Shown here one piece after another: positions 35,409 to 48,110 of a stretch of 64,000 nucleotides of DNA. A model generated the notes under the pieces. The model was not told the DNA's origin. It was given only the letters and a program-made list of their open reading frames with translations, and searched no databases. A program made the translations under genes and the position numbers. The DNA is taken from the NCBI GenBank assembly GCA_036971475.1, contig JBAIZL010000002.1:353928082-353992081 (forward strand), in the 5' to 3' direction. The first letter of the stretch is position 1. Each line of letters opens with the position of its first letter. This DNA comes from Prosapia bicincta (Eukaryota; Arthropoda; Insecta; Hemiptera; Cercopidae).

Positions 35409-37830
35409 CTTTCTTATCTAAGGAGGAGAAATATGTTGGGGGTTTAATGCCGCAAAAGATAATATGATTTTTCTGCTGTGCTGTGGTGCTTACGGACTAA
35501 TATTATCTCAATAAGACATGACTTAACGGTGAAGGATTTTAAGACATTAACAATGATGGTGTCAAAAATCTTTTAAAAAGGGCGAACCAAGATTTCAAGG
35601 AAGAATACAGACGGAAGTACAGTGTAGCTGTAATTATTGTTAAAATTTTTAATGTGGAACGGAATCTTCTCCTTTCCATATACAGTTGATTTCAGTATTC
35701 ACCGTTTCACTATTTGCGGTAAGTCCGGAGAAAGTATCCCCCACGAATAACGAGGCTTGCTTGTATATCGATGCATTATATTCTTTTTATATTTAGAATC
35801 GTTCCCTAAACCAAATTGAAAATTTGGTGATCAATGTAGGTGTGTTCGTCATGATGTTAGTAGGATACATTCACAACGACAATTTATATGGAATTTAAGT
35901 TATGTGAAGAGAATTAAAGCCTTGAATGTATTTGCTCAAATAATTTAAGTAATATAGAGAGGGTTATTTCTTGTACATGACAAAAGACAGACAATTCAGG
36001 TAGAGATTTTAAATAGGCTCTTTCCGTTAGCCAAAATTATCTTTAGTAAGTGTTGAGAATGTTAACGAATACAAGTCAGTTAAAAAGAGTTAGTTGTGAG
36101 AACGTGCCTTGCCGTCCAGTGTCTAATTACTAATCTAACAATTAGCGTGAATCTAAAAAAAGATTATTTTTTGTGAACAGTGCGTATCCCAAACCACCTT
36201 GATCAAATAACTACCTTTTTTCAACTACCTCTCCAAGCGAGATTCTAGGCAGTCCTAACAAAATATTTTTAACCATTCTTATGAGATCGTACACAAAATA
36301 GTTCTTCAAATGATGCTTTGAAACATTATTTTAATAGTAGTTGTAACGTCTTAAATTTTCTAAATGTGTTTCATATTTCTAAAAATGTGTGAGGTACAGC
36401 AACGGCCTAGAGAAGACTCAACATTTTGTTAACACACAACCGAGGTCTTAGGTAGTTCATTATCCGGTCAACTGAGGTCTTTGTTTATATTGTACAAACA
36501 GAAAGATTTTTAACCTTCCTTGTGATATTGGTTATATACTATTTAAAAACTATGTACTATTATATAATGAACATATAAATATATAATAGACTTAATGGAG
36601 AACATAAAATAGTTCTTCAAATGATGCTGTAAAACAATATTTTAATATTAGTTGTAACGTCTTAAATTTTCTAAATGTTTTTCTTATTGCTAAAATGTGT
36701 GAGGTACAGCAACGGCCTAGCGAGGACTCGACATTTTCTTAACATACAACCGAGGTCTTAGGTAGCTCAATTTCCGGTCAACAGAGGTCTTTGTTTAAAT
36801 TGTACAAACAGAAAGATTTTTTACCACTCTTATGAAATCGTACACAAAATAGTTCTTCAAATGATGCGGTGAAACATTATTTTAATAGTAGTTGTTACCT
36901 CTTAAATTTTCTAAACGTGTTTCATATTTCTAAAATGTGTGAGGTACAGCAACGGCCTAGAGAGGACTCGACCTTTTCTTAACATACAACCGAGGTCTTA
37001 GGTAGCTTATTTTCCGGTCAACAGAGGTCTTTGTTTATATTGTACAAACAGAAAGATTTTTTACCTTCCTTATGATATTGGTTATATAATATAAAAAAAA
37101 CTATGTACAATTATATAATGAACATATAAATATATAATAGACTTAATGGAGAACATAAAATAGCTCTTCAAATGATGCTGTAAAACATTATTTTAATATT
37201 AGTTGTAACGTCTTAAATTTTGTAAATGTTTTTCTTATTGCTAAAATGTGTGAGGTACAGCAACGGCCTAGCGAGGACTCGACATTTTCTTAACATACAA
37301 CCGAGGTCTTAGCTAGCTCATTTTCCGGTCAACAGAGGTCTTTGTTTAAATTGTAGAAACAGAAAGATTTTCTACCATTCTTATGAATTCGTACACAAAA
37401 TAGTTCTTCAAATGATGCTGTGAAACATTATTTTAATAGTAGTTGTTACCTCTTAAATTTTCTAAACGTGTTTCATATTTCTAAAATGTGTAAGGTACAG
37501 CAACGGCCTAGCGAGGACTCGACATTTTCTTAACATACAACCGAGGTCTTAGGTAGCTCATTTTCCGGTCAACAGAGGTCTTTGTTTATATTGTACAAAC
37601 AGAAAGATTTTTAACTTTCCTTATGATATTGGTTATATACTATAAAAAAAACTATGTACAATTATATAATGAACATATAAATATATAATAGACTTAATGG
37701 AGAACATAAAATAGTTCTTCAAAGGATGCTGTAAAACATTATTTTAATAGTAGTTGCTACCTCTTAAATTTTTTAAATGTGTTTCTTATTTATAAAATGT
37801 GTGCGGTACAGCAAAGGCCTAGCGAGGAAT
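35409..37830 (+). repeat. Duplicated block, copy 1 (R3, R4 and dimeric tandem array)
   Basis: Order: R3 (35,409-35,720), a linker with atcgttccctaaac, R4 (35,940-36,230; cttgtacatgacaaaagaca, ggtagagatttta, gtgaacagtgcgt), then a tandem array. Array units begin with aatagttcttcaaatgatgc near 36,296, 36,609, 36,848, 37,158, 37,398 and 37,709: alternating spacings of ~240 and ~311 bp, so the repeat is a ~551-bp dimer. Each unit has ggtacagcaacggcctagcg, aggactcgac, accgaggtctt and ccggtcaacagaggtcttt. No coding frame. Confidence 0.85.
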
Positions 37831-38225
37831 CCAATATTAGAGGGGCCCAATTCAACCCCGATTCTTTGAGGTTTGACGGTAGTCCGCCTGGGGTAATTTG
37901 AACTTGGGCCCAGTTAGACCGTGTCCATTTTCGTGAGTTTAAAAACAATTTTTTGTAATTATATCTTTTATAGTTCAAAAGATACAAAGATTCATCGCGA
38001 TGTTCCCCTTTGTGCGAAAAATATGTAATTGTAAATAAGAATAGCCAAGTATAGCGTGTGAGATATGTATTGAGAGCCTTTGCAGAATTTCCCAAACAAA
38101 CGGTTTGCACTTGGCGAAGACAAAGCAACCCAGGCACAGTGTAGAAGCAGTGGCCAACATCTGTTTCTTTTGTAAACCAAAAATAGTACAGGATCTAAAT
38201 AAGGTTGACCACACACTGAAAGCCT
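37831..38225. other. Linker between duplicated blocks
   Basis: Follows the last, truncated array unit. Three overlapping minus-strand frames of 79-115 codons occur here, but none has a domain I know, and overlap in all frames speaks against coding. Confidence 0.35.
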
Positions 38226-41000
38226 AACGGTGAAATTAACCGTGAAGATGTCGACAATCATTTGAAAAAGAGCGAACCACGATTTGACGGAAGATTACAG
38301 ACGGAAGTACAGTATAGCTGTAATCGATGTTAAAATTTTAGATGTGGAACGTAGCTATCCCCTTTCCATGTACAGTTTGATTTCAGCATTCCCAGATTCT
38401 CTAGTTGCGGTAAGTTCTGGGAACGTATCCCCAGTGAGTAACAAAGGATCACTGTGTATCAGTGCATTATAATATTTTGGTACTTAAAATCGTTCCTTAA
38501 ACTAAAATAGAATTTTGGTTATCAATGTAAGTTACTTCTTCACGACGCCCTGGATACATTCGGTACGACAATTTATGTCGAATATGCGGTTCAATCTGAT
38601 GATAATGAAATATAGGCCCTATTCAAAATGTTTGAATCGTGAAACTTGAACGGCTCGCTCGTCGAAATCCTCTAGTTACTAAACTACTACGATGGTTTAT
38701 TCATAAAACTGTAACTAAACGAAATGTTATTGATTTAGTGTAGCCTAACCTAAAGACATTAAACTCACAATCTAAAACTCTAACTTGAATGATTAGCAGT
38801 GACTTAATATTTTAAAAATAAATAGCTCAATAATGTGTAATATCTAGTCTAATGCTTATAATAATGTACAGCAAGTTATGAGTAACATATATCTAGGTTT
38901 ATCAAACTGAACATTTAAAAAAAATAATAAAATTCACATTTGACACAAAATTACATTTATAGTGGTAATCATTTATTTTACAATTTTAATATGTTTAACA
39001 CAAGGTGTCCTATAATCAAGCTGATAATTAATTAATTTTGATCATTTTTTTTAAAGTCTAAAATAATTCATATAGCTTTTTAAATAGTTTTCACAATATT
39101 TTTTAGTTTACCTAATTATTATTAGCTTCAAAAATTATTTTTCTACATGCCTATAAAATAAAATAATTTTAATCTGTACAAAATAAAAACGATTTGATAT
39201 AATCCATTAAGCGGTATTTGATTCAGATCTTAAACAAACTTCTAATGAAATTTGACCTTTAGATGCATAATGAGTAATGGTAGTTAAACTTTAAGCTATT
39301 GCAGGAGACGTATTGCTTTTAATGTGAACAATATGCAATACATGTAATAATCAAACTACAAACAGCAATAGGTCTATTACTTTCAACATAAAACTTATTT
39401 TTGTTGACCTTATAAACTCTGAAATAAGAGTTTAATATTTCAGAATTGAAATATTGAGTATTCAGGATTCCATCGTTATAAAACTTGTACTAGCAAAGTT
39501 TACAAGTAGTCTATATAATATATTCAAGACTATATAAAAGTAAAGAAATACTAAAATATATGTTTCCAAAATAGGAGCTCAAAAATGAAAAATATTTTTT
39601 GTAATCTAGTGTAGTGTCGACACAGCCATTAATAAAAACATCAGCATTGTGATAGATGTTAAAATTAAATAATTGGAATTTAGAATAGTAGGTTTAAGGT
39701 ATGTAAAGAGAAACAAGGCCTGGAATATATTTGTTTCAATAATTTATGATGTACAAGAGAGGGAGGTATCTTGTACATGACAAAGGCAGATAATACAGGT
39801 AAAGATTACAGTAAGGTTGAACATGGGTTTTTCCGTAAGCCAAAAATATTTTTAGTAGCAGTTGAGACAAGAACAGGTTAGTTTGAAAGAGTTATTTGTG
39901 AAAATGTGCCTTCCAGGTCCGTGTCTAACAAGTGAACTAACGATTAGTGTGAATATAAAGTGAATTGTTTAGTGAACAGTGCGTTTCCTAAACCACTTTG
40001 ATTAAATAACTACCTTGTTCTCAAAGTGCTATAATATTATAGGGTTTTAATGAACGGTACTAGGGACGACGTGTAGGGACTAGGGACGGATGACATCGAA
40101 AGAATATAGGTAATAGCAACTTATCTATATAAGAAAAATGCTCTTGTAATATGCGGATATATCCCCGGAAATAGTATAGATACATAGAACTGTTTGTTAT
40201 TGTATGAAAAAAGACATTTGTATTTGTAACCGGTAATTGTCATTTCGTCAGGACCCATTGGTATAAATGTAGAAACCTCCATATTCGGCATTAAAAGTAC
40301 AAGATTTCGCTACAAGATATCAGCATTTAAAAATCCTATTTCAACAAAAGCTCTTAAATCCTAAATCAATTTCACATACTAACCGTTGTCTAATTTATTA
40401 ATACACGGCAATTGTTAACAAAGTACTGTAATTTAGATTTAAACTAATATAAAATGAAGTTTGCGTGTTATGTTTTAAATAATTGCCAGTAAAGTTATAT
40501 AACGAAAACAAAACGCATATTAGAACCAATGGAGTATATAAAATAGCCTGCAAATAATGCTGTGAAACATTATTTTAATATTAGTTGTAACGTCTTATAT
40601 TTTCTAAATGTGTTTCATATTTCTAAAATGTGTGCGGTACAGCAACGGCCTAGCGAGGACTCAACATTTTGTTAACATACAACCGAGGTCTAGGTAGTTC
40701 ATTATCCGGTCAACAGAGGTCTTTATTTCAATTGTACAAACAGAAAGATTTTTAACCATTCTTATGAAATCGTACACAAAATAGTTCTTCAAATGATGCT
40801 GTGAAACATTATTTTAATAGTAGTTGTTGTCTCTTAAATTTTTTAAATGTGTTTCATAATGTTAAAATGTGTACGGTACAACAACAGCCTAGCGAGGACT
40901 CGACATTTTCTTAACATACAACCGAGGTCTTAGGCAGTTCATTATCCGGTCAACAGAGGTCTTTATTCAAACAGTACAAACAGAAAGATTTATAATGCAT
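38226..41000 (+). repeat. Duplicated block, copy 2 (diverged)
   Basis: Same order as 35.4-37.8 kb: R3-like (38,226-38,590), R4-like (39,690-40,020), then two array units (~40,545 and ~40,784). About 1.1 kb of unrelated AT-rich sequence at 38,640-39,690 separates R3 and R4. Block order and orientation agree, so this is an old direct segmental duplication with later insertion or loss. Confidence 0.75.
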
Positions 41001-41719
41001 TTTTTATTAAATCTGTTACATACTATAAAAAACTGCAAAATTATTTAAAACAATTTTTACGGGAGTAAAAGTAGCGCTTTAAACATATTTAAATTTAGTC
41101 AAGTTGTAAAGCTTAATGTGTACTATTTACTACTATTTAAATTAACAGTAAGAAGAAATAAAATACTTGAATTTATATTCCAACATTAATTAGGAATTTT
41201 TAAATTCAAAAAACTTAAGCCAAGATTCCCAATTTATTGAAACATGCTAATAGGCTAATATTAATTACAATATCTATTTTATAATATGAAAAATTATATT
41301 GTATTATAATAAAATATTTTACAGTATATTTCTATCACGGATACGACACCGTTAAGTAAAATATGAAAACAATTTAAAAATCGATATTATATAAATTTTA
41401 TTAGGCTTAAAAATGTCAACATTTAAAGTGATCGAATACTTATGTATATTTTAAAATATTTGTATATTCAAGAGCATTTTATATAATTACATACAATCCA
41501 AACTCTAATTATCCTGTTAGTTTCGCAAAGAAAAGTATAGGTTAATCCATTTAATAAATTACCTTTCACATTACATGTGTTGTAAAACGGTCTTGTTTTA
41601 AAAACAAATTCTAGTTTTACTACCGAATTTTATTAATTCAAAAATAATTCATTAACATTACAATTATATAAAGATTTCATAAACACAAACAATCTTTTAC
41701 AAATTAATTAGAAAAAAGA
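41001..41719. other. AT-rich, no gene
   Basis: Nothing recognised beyond AT-rich sequence. Confidence 0.4.
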
Positions 41720-42045
41720 CCTCAGTAGTAAATAGCAAACATTTCATTAGACCTCGCTTTGCTTTTATATAAATAGTGCAGTTTAGACCTCAGTAGTAGG
41801 TTCTAAAACGACAAGACCTCGCTTGCGTGCAGAAAAATCAACTTTTTAAAATTCATTTCCGAAATAAAAAAATTATACCATTCGATTCAGAATTTAAAAC
41901 ATAATACATCGCCATAATTTATTTTCGAAATAGTTGAATTGTTTAGGTATAATTAGGCGAGACCTCGTTGGACGGTTTCGGAAAATTACGGAGTCCTTTG
42001 TTGGCCGGATAGTGTTTAACCCCGGTACACCGAGGTCCTCATACA
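41720..42045. repeat. Cluster of GACCTC motifs
   Basis: The string gacctc occurs near 41,718, 41,752, 41,790, 41,813 and 41,961, usually followed by a or g, and its complement in accgaggtcctc near 42,030. The same motif (accgaggtctt, agaggtcttt) recurs in every unit of the arrays at 36.3-37.8 and 40.5-41.0 kb, so this may be the end of the same element. Confidence 0.5.
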
Positions 42046-42051
42046 AACCTG

Positions 42052-42052
42052 T

Positions 42053-42113
<61 letters not shown>

Positions 42114-42360
42114 GTGTGTGTGTGTGTGTGTGTGTTTGTGTGTCTGTAGGTGTATGTGTGTGTGCACACGTGCGTGTGTGTTTGTGTGTGCACACGTGCG
42201 TGTGTGTTTGTGTGTGTATGAGTGGGTTTGTGTGTGTGTGAGTGTGTTTGTGTTTGCATGTACATGTGCGTGTATGTGTGTGTGCGTGCTTGTGTGTGTG
42301 TGGGTGTGTATGTGTGGGTGTTTGTGTTTGTGTGTGTGTGTATGTGTGTATGCACGTTTG
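42052..42360. repeat. (TG)n microsatellite with interruptions
   Basis: Long TG run, pure at first and later broken by c, a and t. Includes two copies of a ~29-bp unit with gcacacgtgcgtgtgtg. The open frames in several phases on both strands are low-complexity artefacts. Confidence 0.95.
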
Positions 42361-42369
42361 CGTATGCGT

Positions 42370-43612
42370 GTTCAAATTTATTACATGTACATTCAAGAAA
42401 TGTTTTTTTTTAAATTTAAGATACAAAATATAAGTTCGTAGGTCCAGACGAAATTCGTTAAACTTATTTATATTAATATTTTGTTTGGAATAAGGATTTA
42501 AGAAGAAAACACAAAAATCAAAAGTCTGTTATAATTGCGACAAACAAAGAAACACGATTGAATAAAGATATAATAAGAATATTGATAATATTAGTTCAAA
42601 TTATTTTTTAAGTAATTACAACAAATCATAATTTTACAATAATTTCAGTGAGATTAGTTTAATCTGTACTTTGAGTACATGATTTCAGAAATGTTAGGCT
42701 CCATTCTTGAATATTTTACTCTGACGTCACATTGCATATCAAGCCGAATCCTATATTAAATTTTTCATGGGGCACATAGTCGAGAATGTTAACATCTCTA
42801 GGTAGTTGGAAAATCTAGTATTACCTTCATTGCATTATTGGTAGGTGTTTTGTTGTATTTTTGTATTGCTAACCAAAATTCTATAATGTTCTCGCCATTA
42901 AAGCATTTTTAGTGTGTCACTGCCGGTCAGTTCAAGTCGATCTTGTTCCTCTTCTGAAGAACTCTGAATCTTTTATATTTTAGTTAAGCACAACGGATTT
43001 AAGCAAACTTCATCAGAAGACCCCCAAAACTCTTTTATAATCGGAAAATTTGTAAAAGAAAATTTATCGACCCTTGTTTATCACAACATACATTTTTTAA
43101 CCATGGCACAAACCTTGTCTTCAACTTTGAACATATGTATATTATTACCTTGTAAGCCTAGATTCGAAACTTACAAATGTTCAAACACAGCTAAGTAAGC
43201 AGTCACACAAAGCCAAGAAATGACTAAGTAAATCTGTATTCTTGGTATCAAGAAGGAAGTTTCTGACCTCATCCTTAACATCAGAAAGCCTTTTCAGTAG
43301 AGGTCTACCACCTCGGGAGAGCCGCCTTACTTCGGTATGAATAAGAAGCGGAGCATTCTCACGGCCCAATAACAAATAAAACAATCTAGACAAGGTTTAA
43401 TGTATTTAATACGTTGAACTACTTCATTGAGAGTTTTATGCAACACTTTAGGCAACTCTTGGCTACCAAAGCCTCTCGATGAATGCAACGGTCGGATACG
43501 GCCGCAGTGAATGTGTTAAATATAAATATTTTAATTTCAGTGAAATCTCACTGACCCCTAAGACATTGCCTGCGGTTCCATAGGGGTTGGTTCCAGTTGG
43601 GAACCATTGGAG
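42370..43612 (-). mobile_element. hAT element carrying a broken transposase
   Basis: The right end read inwards is ccaatggttcccaactgg, close to hAT ends of the CAGTGGTTCCCAA type. Left and right parts (42,370-42,800 and 43,500-43,612) are homologous to 49,265-49,885, which lacks the centre. The left boundary follows the TG repeat. I could not define an 8-bp target-site duplication. Confidence 0.65.
42875..43510 (-). pseudogene. hAT transposase remnant (ZBED5/SCAND3-like group)
   Basis: Read downwards on the minus strand: CIHREALVAK (~43,490), then in another frame QELPKVLHKTLNEVVQRIKY (~43,455), then SRLFYLLLGRENAPLLIHTE, VRRLSRGGRPLLKRLSDVKD and EVRNFLLDTKN (43,390-43,240), and finally SSEEEQDRLELTGSDTLKML near 42,900. 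These correspond in order to conserved segments of the hAT transposase RNase-H-like and dimerisation region, including the HTEVRWLSRG-type motif. At least three frameshifts and several stops separate them, and the N-terminal BED finger and first catalytic residue are absent. Domesticated relatives exist in animals, but this copy is decayed. Confidence 0.75.
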
Positions 43613-44049
43613 TAGGCATCCGTAGCGTACTTCCACTTTTTCGATGCCGATGTTACACTCCTTAGCTGGGAACGAACGAAGCCACGTATTTGATTTCTTC
43701 ATAATTAAGTATAAAAAAGGTTTTCAGCACTTTTTGGGAAGGAGTGTGGTCAAAAATAAATATTGTGGATTAAACCTGTTCAACTGTTACTATCGCGTTT
43801 TAAAAGCCTAGAAGTGATTTTTCTATTTTGTATTTTGCGTTACAGTTAGTGATGCAAATGTATAGATTGGTTATTTGCTTCTGTCTTTTTGAGTTCCTTT
43901 TCCTTTACAATATGGTCGAGAACATTTTCTCCATGGGAGGGGGGGAGGTTTGTTATTTGTGCCACGATTTATCTAATATTTACAAGACTCGTACGCAACA
44001 CCACACCGTAAAAAAACTAAGATCATACTGAGGTAGAAGTTGTGAAGCT
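43613..44049. other. Spacer, no gene
   Basis: No feature recognised apart from a G run near 43,940 and a short TA microsatellite at 44,052. Confidence 0.4.
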
Positions 44050-44540
44050 GAATATATATATATATCACTTGTTTCCAGTCAGTGGCTGCCAGTCAGCCGG
44101 ACAAGAGTAACGATGCTGCCTTGTTGTACAGTGTTATTCTGACACAAATATGTAGAGGGCGCCGCAAGCGAGATTTTGAGGAAGTACAGCATCTATTTAA
44201 ATAATAAATAATTTCTTTTCAAAATTTTAAAAATTTATAAATATAAATAAATCTTAACGAACATGTAAATATTATGAGTATATAAATATTATTATCATTT
44301 ATGCCGGCTGAAACCGTACAACAATTAAGAATAAACCCCATGTATATAGCCATGGTTACGAAAAGACATTTTTCATTATATTTTGTTGGAAAAAGAACAA
44401 AAAATATGAAACTTAATAATGTTTAGAAACTTTGTGAGTATTTGTTAACTTAATTAACGACATATTAACTTACAACCAAATACATTCCTATCCTACAGCC
44501 TTTGTGTATCAAGTACGAATAGCCATAGTGGATATTTCTC
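44050..44540 (-). repeat. Dispersed repeat R1, copy 2
   Basis: Inverse-orientation relative of 391-860. It starts beside a short TA microsatellite and ends near the segment gtatcaagtacgaatagcca. Confidence 0.7.
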
Positions 44541-46038
44541 CAAACACTGGCATATAATAAATAGCTATCTAGTGTTCCAAAACATAAATAATGATAGAGG
44601 TTTTGTAAGCAGGAACAGTCTTCAGCTGGTGTTAGAGTACTTAGTGTGTGAACCTAATAAATAACCTAAAAATATTACTTACTTAAACATTTTTTATTTT
44701 GACCCAGCATCAATATTTAATAAACCTGTTGATAAAACATACATTTTCCTGCACAATATATAGAAACGATATTTATGTGTAACAAAGCAATGTTTCTCTT
44801 TTTTAAAAATTTTCCCCATTTACAACCATATTTCTAATTATATATATATCCCTTTAAATGTCATGGCTCTGCCGAGGTGAAAGATTGAAAATGAAGAAAT
44901 GATAATTCTTCACAGGTTATTGTCGACTTGATGTACTTAAGTTGGTGAAATGCCATTTGTTTGTTATATTAGGCCTAGGTTTAATGTAACGATGTTTTGT
45001 GTAGCCCAAAAAAGTGAAATCAGGAGTCCTTAAGGTGAAATCCTTAAAGAAACGATCCCGGTTAACCTTTTCTTTGGGGAAGAAAGTCCTTTTATTATTT
45101 TTGTCAGTGCGCTGACAGCAGTCAGCCCTTTACCCTCAAATATGATGCTTTCCAAACTATTATATTTCTATTAAAGGACGTCGCAAACACCTCTGAGCCC
45201 TTTGAACCAAATCAGCATAATCTGGACGAAAAACTTCCTCCAGGGTTTAATATTGGGATCCTCATCCCATGCGTGTCCTTTTGATATTACTCAAATATTA
45301 TAGCATCAAATTTAAGCCACCAGTTGAAGACTTTTCATTTTGTGGTTCATGTAAGTCTAAGCCTCTAATTCTACTACTATAGTATTATATTTCAAGGTGA
45401 AAATACATGAGGTAAAATGAACTATGGATCCAAAGTATTAAAGTTACATAACTGTATAAATCATATGTTAATTAAAACTTTAGATTTGAAACATTTGTAC
45501 ACTCATGCCTTAAATAAGAAGCCTTCTGCAAAGTTTAAACTTGCGCCTCTTATCACAGTGCTAACACTTCAGCATACTCACACTGTGGCCGTTAGTTGTA
45601 TTCAGTAATGTCGAGCTTTTCTTTTTGACAAATTTAAATAACAGGACATTTAAAATTAGTAAAAACTAACTGTCGAAACATTCCCTTTCGTTTGTTTCTT
45701 TGTTTTCCAATATTTCTAATTTATATAATTTTAAATTTATTAATTATATATCCAGAGCCAAGTGCCAGCTTATAAAATTTGACCTGTATTTTTGTTTGTG
45801 TTTGATTCTACGCTCTACGAACATGTCTTTAAAAAACAATAAAAAATAAGAACATTAGGTGTGATATTGAGACAAATTATTTTTTAATATTTCAGCAACA
45901 TAGTACCTAATGAATATATATATCACGATATGCATGTCTGCAAGCTTTAGTTTTACCTTACAGTTTAATATCGTGTTTATATTGTTTATAAATATCGTAT
46001 TATGTGACAAGATTTATTCAAATATTCCAACTTTACAG
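44541..46038. other. Region upstream of the host-gene exons
   Basis: No exon could be joined with confidence to those at 46.0-48.1 kb. A stretch at 45,065-45,279 is open on the plus strand without an ATG and also reads plausibly on the minus strand; it may be a transposon trace. Confidence 0.3.
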
Positions 46039-48110
46039 CAGTTTTTGATGAAGACATGCTCAGCTATTTGTCAAGCGCATACCCGAGAATAAAGTTCGTT
46101 CCTATTCTCGAGGTGATTCCTGAGGACGATGAAGAAGAGGAGGCGGAAATAGTTTATAAAAAAGCTGCAATATTTTCTACAAGTGATTCTGCACTATTTC
46201 CGCTAAAGATTGAAGTCCCTGCTTTCCATAGGATTCATCCGTTTTGTAAGTGGCTTTCTATTTGTTCCTTTCGTTTAGTACAAAATGGAAATTTTATTCT
46301 TAGTTACTTGAGGTAGAACTTATATCTGCTCACGCACAAATGCCAGTGTTCCAGTCAGTAACAAGCTGTCTCTCTCTCTCTCTCTCTTATATATAAATTG
46401 TAAATTGTAAATGAATTTTTAAGGTAAATCAGTTATTGTATAACACATAAAGCTGTGTATTAATTTGATTCCCTTAGAGTCAAAGATCCTGTAGTAGCCT
46501 AAATCTTAAGTAAACTTCAACTCTGATGTAAGCATTTCCATACAACTTCCAATACGGTTAAGGTACATCATTCTATGTGTACCTACCACCTAAATATCCA
46601 TTTATATAACTAGTTACCACGTATATGTTTTTTAATATCTATTTAATCCTATCTCTTTATAATTTCACTACAATAAATGTTGACAAATTATAATGTGTTC
46701 TTTTTTCAGAAGCGACATTTCGGCTTCTTGGTTCTGAACGACGTCTGGTGGAGGTGAGCAATAATTTTACTTTAAAGCAAATAAGTGTAGGAACCCAGCA
46801 AGCTCTTTCAGCTTGTATGGGAGCACACCAAGCCGGAGACTCTATATCTTACCTTATACATTTATAGACTAGCCTTGAGTCTTATTGCCTTTAGTAGCTC
46901 CTAGTTGCTTAGGATGTACTCTTGCGACTTATTTGTGACGCAATTAGAACCTGTGGGATATTGCCGCATGCCACCAAAATAGATATAATCTTAGCACAGT
47001 AGTAAACACTATATTAAAAACAGGGAATATAAAAACAAAACATTTTAACGTAAATTTCTACTGAGGTCAACAAAGAAAGATTTAATTTATAATTACAGTT
47101 ATTATAAATATGTATATAGATATGTCAGAATCACAATAATAAGTGGAAAAATCATTTCCCATACTATCCACATCTTGTACCATGGGCAAGTATCTCTGAT
47201 GAATTCATCTAAACTAATTAGTTCAGTGAATAGTCTAAGCTATAACTAATCTGTCTAAACTGGTAGAACAGGTTTTATGTGGTTTTACTTGAAGTAATAT
47301 ACTTTAGGATACTTAGCATGGCTCATCCGAAAAGGTTCCGCCCCCATTATTTCAGATAAGCGGGAGTTTTATTGTATTTCGTTATTACGTCCAGTCCCTG
47401 TAACTTACAGCGATGATGGCAAAACCTGATCAGAGCTTATCGTACTTTTACAGCGTGAGACAATTTGCATCATTGTAAGAACTTGAGGGGTATTTGGCAT
47501 TAACTTAACATAAGATGATAGTGTTACATTTTATATTGCAAAAGGGTAAGGAAATGAAGATCCTGTTTCTTGGAACATTTTAGGATGGCAATCAGGAGCG
47601 TAGCCAGGGCAATGGTTTGGAGGGGGGCACAACCCGAAGGGTCAGTTGAAGTAACACCTCTGAGGAAATTTGGAATATCTTTATCTAGAAATCCTATATA
47701 ATGCTATTTTGCCACTTAAAATTACTGAATTGTTGTGATCTCGGGAAGCTGTGTTGCTAAAAACTTGGGCTGTTTTATAGGTTAATGTTGTTTGCTAACA
47801 TTATTTGGTTTGGGGTGTCCTTGCTTCCCTGGTTACGCTACTGATGACAATTACATGTTACAGCTTAATCACAATGACTAAAAAAGGTTTAAACTTTGCA
47901 TACACTTAAAAAATATATACTTCTATACGAGCTTTTAAAAACATTACATAGAACCGCATTTAAATTTATTTTTAATATATCTATTTTCTATTCACAGAAT
48001 GCTAAAATGAATGTCTACCCGCTTACATGTTCTTTGTCTCGACCAATCTTCAAAGTTACCCCTTTCGACACAACCTTTTCTAAATCTCTTGAAGAACAGG
48101 GCCATTTCAG
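46039..48110 (+). CDS. Probable host gene, three coding exons, partial
   Basis: Three exons join in one frame. Exon 1: 46,039-46,245, after ctttacag and before gtaagt; it encodes YLSSAYPRIKFVPILEV, an acidic run PEDDEEEEAE and ALFPLKIEVPAFHRIHPF. Exon 2: 46,713-46,753, before gtgagc. Exon 3: 47,998-48,110, after ttcacag and before gtgatc; it includes YPLTCSLSRPIFKVTPFDTT. Phases agree (exon 1 leaves one base, exon 2 starts with two, exon 2 ends in phase 0, exon 3 ends with two bases over). The acceptor of exon 2 is a tandem cagaag: the first AG would create TAA at the junction, while the second gives Ser and keeps the frame. No start, stop or known domain was found, so the gene extends in both directions and I cannot name it. 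The consistent phases argue for a real gene. Confidence 0.6.
46365..46388. repeat. (TC)n microsatellite
   Basis: Short run of TC dinucleotides followed by TATATA in intron 1 of the probable host gene. Confidence 0.9.
47593..47843. mobile_element. hAT-type MITE, 251 bp, with 8-bp duplication
   Basis: Ends are inverted over 17 bp with two mismatches: caggagcgtagccaggg on the left and the complement of cagtagcgtaaccaggg on the right. Flanking 8-mers atggcaat (47,585-47,592) and atgacaat (47,844-47,851) differ by one base, fitting a hAT target-site duplication. It lies in intron 2 of the probable host gene and has no coding capacity. Confidence 0.85.

Noticed and set aside
36280..37830. CRISPR-like array
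   Set aside because: The units are 240/311 bp and conserved throughout, without short repeats and variable spacers; this is a satellite-like array in a eukaryote.
42016..42441. Several frames of His/Thr or Cys/Val repeats
   Set aside because: Products of the TG microsatellite.
45062..45279. A ~72-codon stretch open on the plus strand
   Set aside because: No ATG or splice context, and parts also read plausibly on the minus strand; it could be a retroelement trace but I cannot name it.
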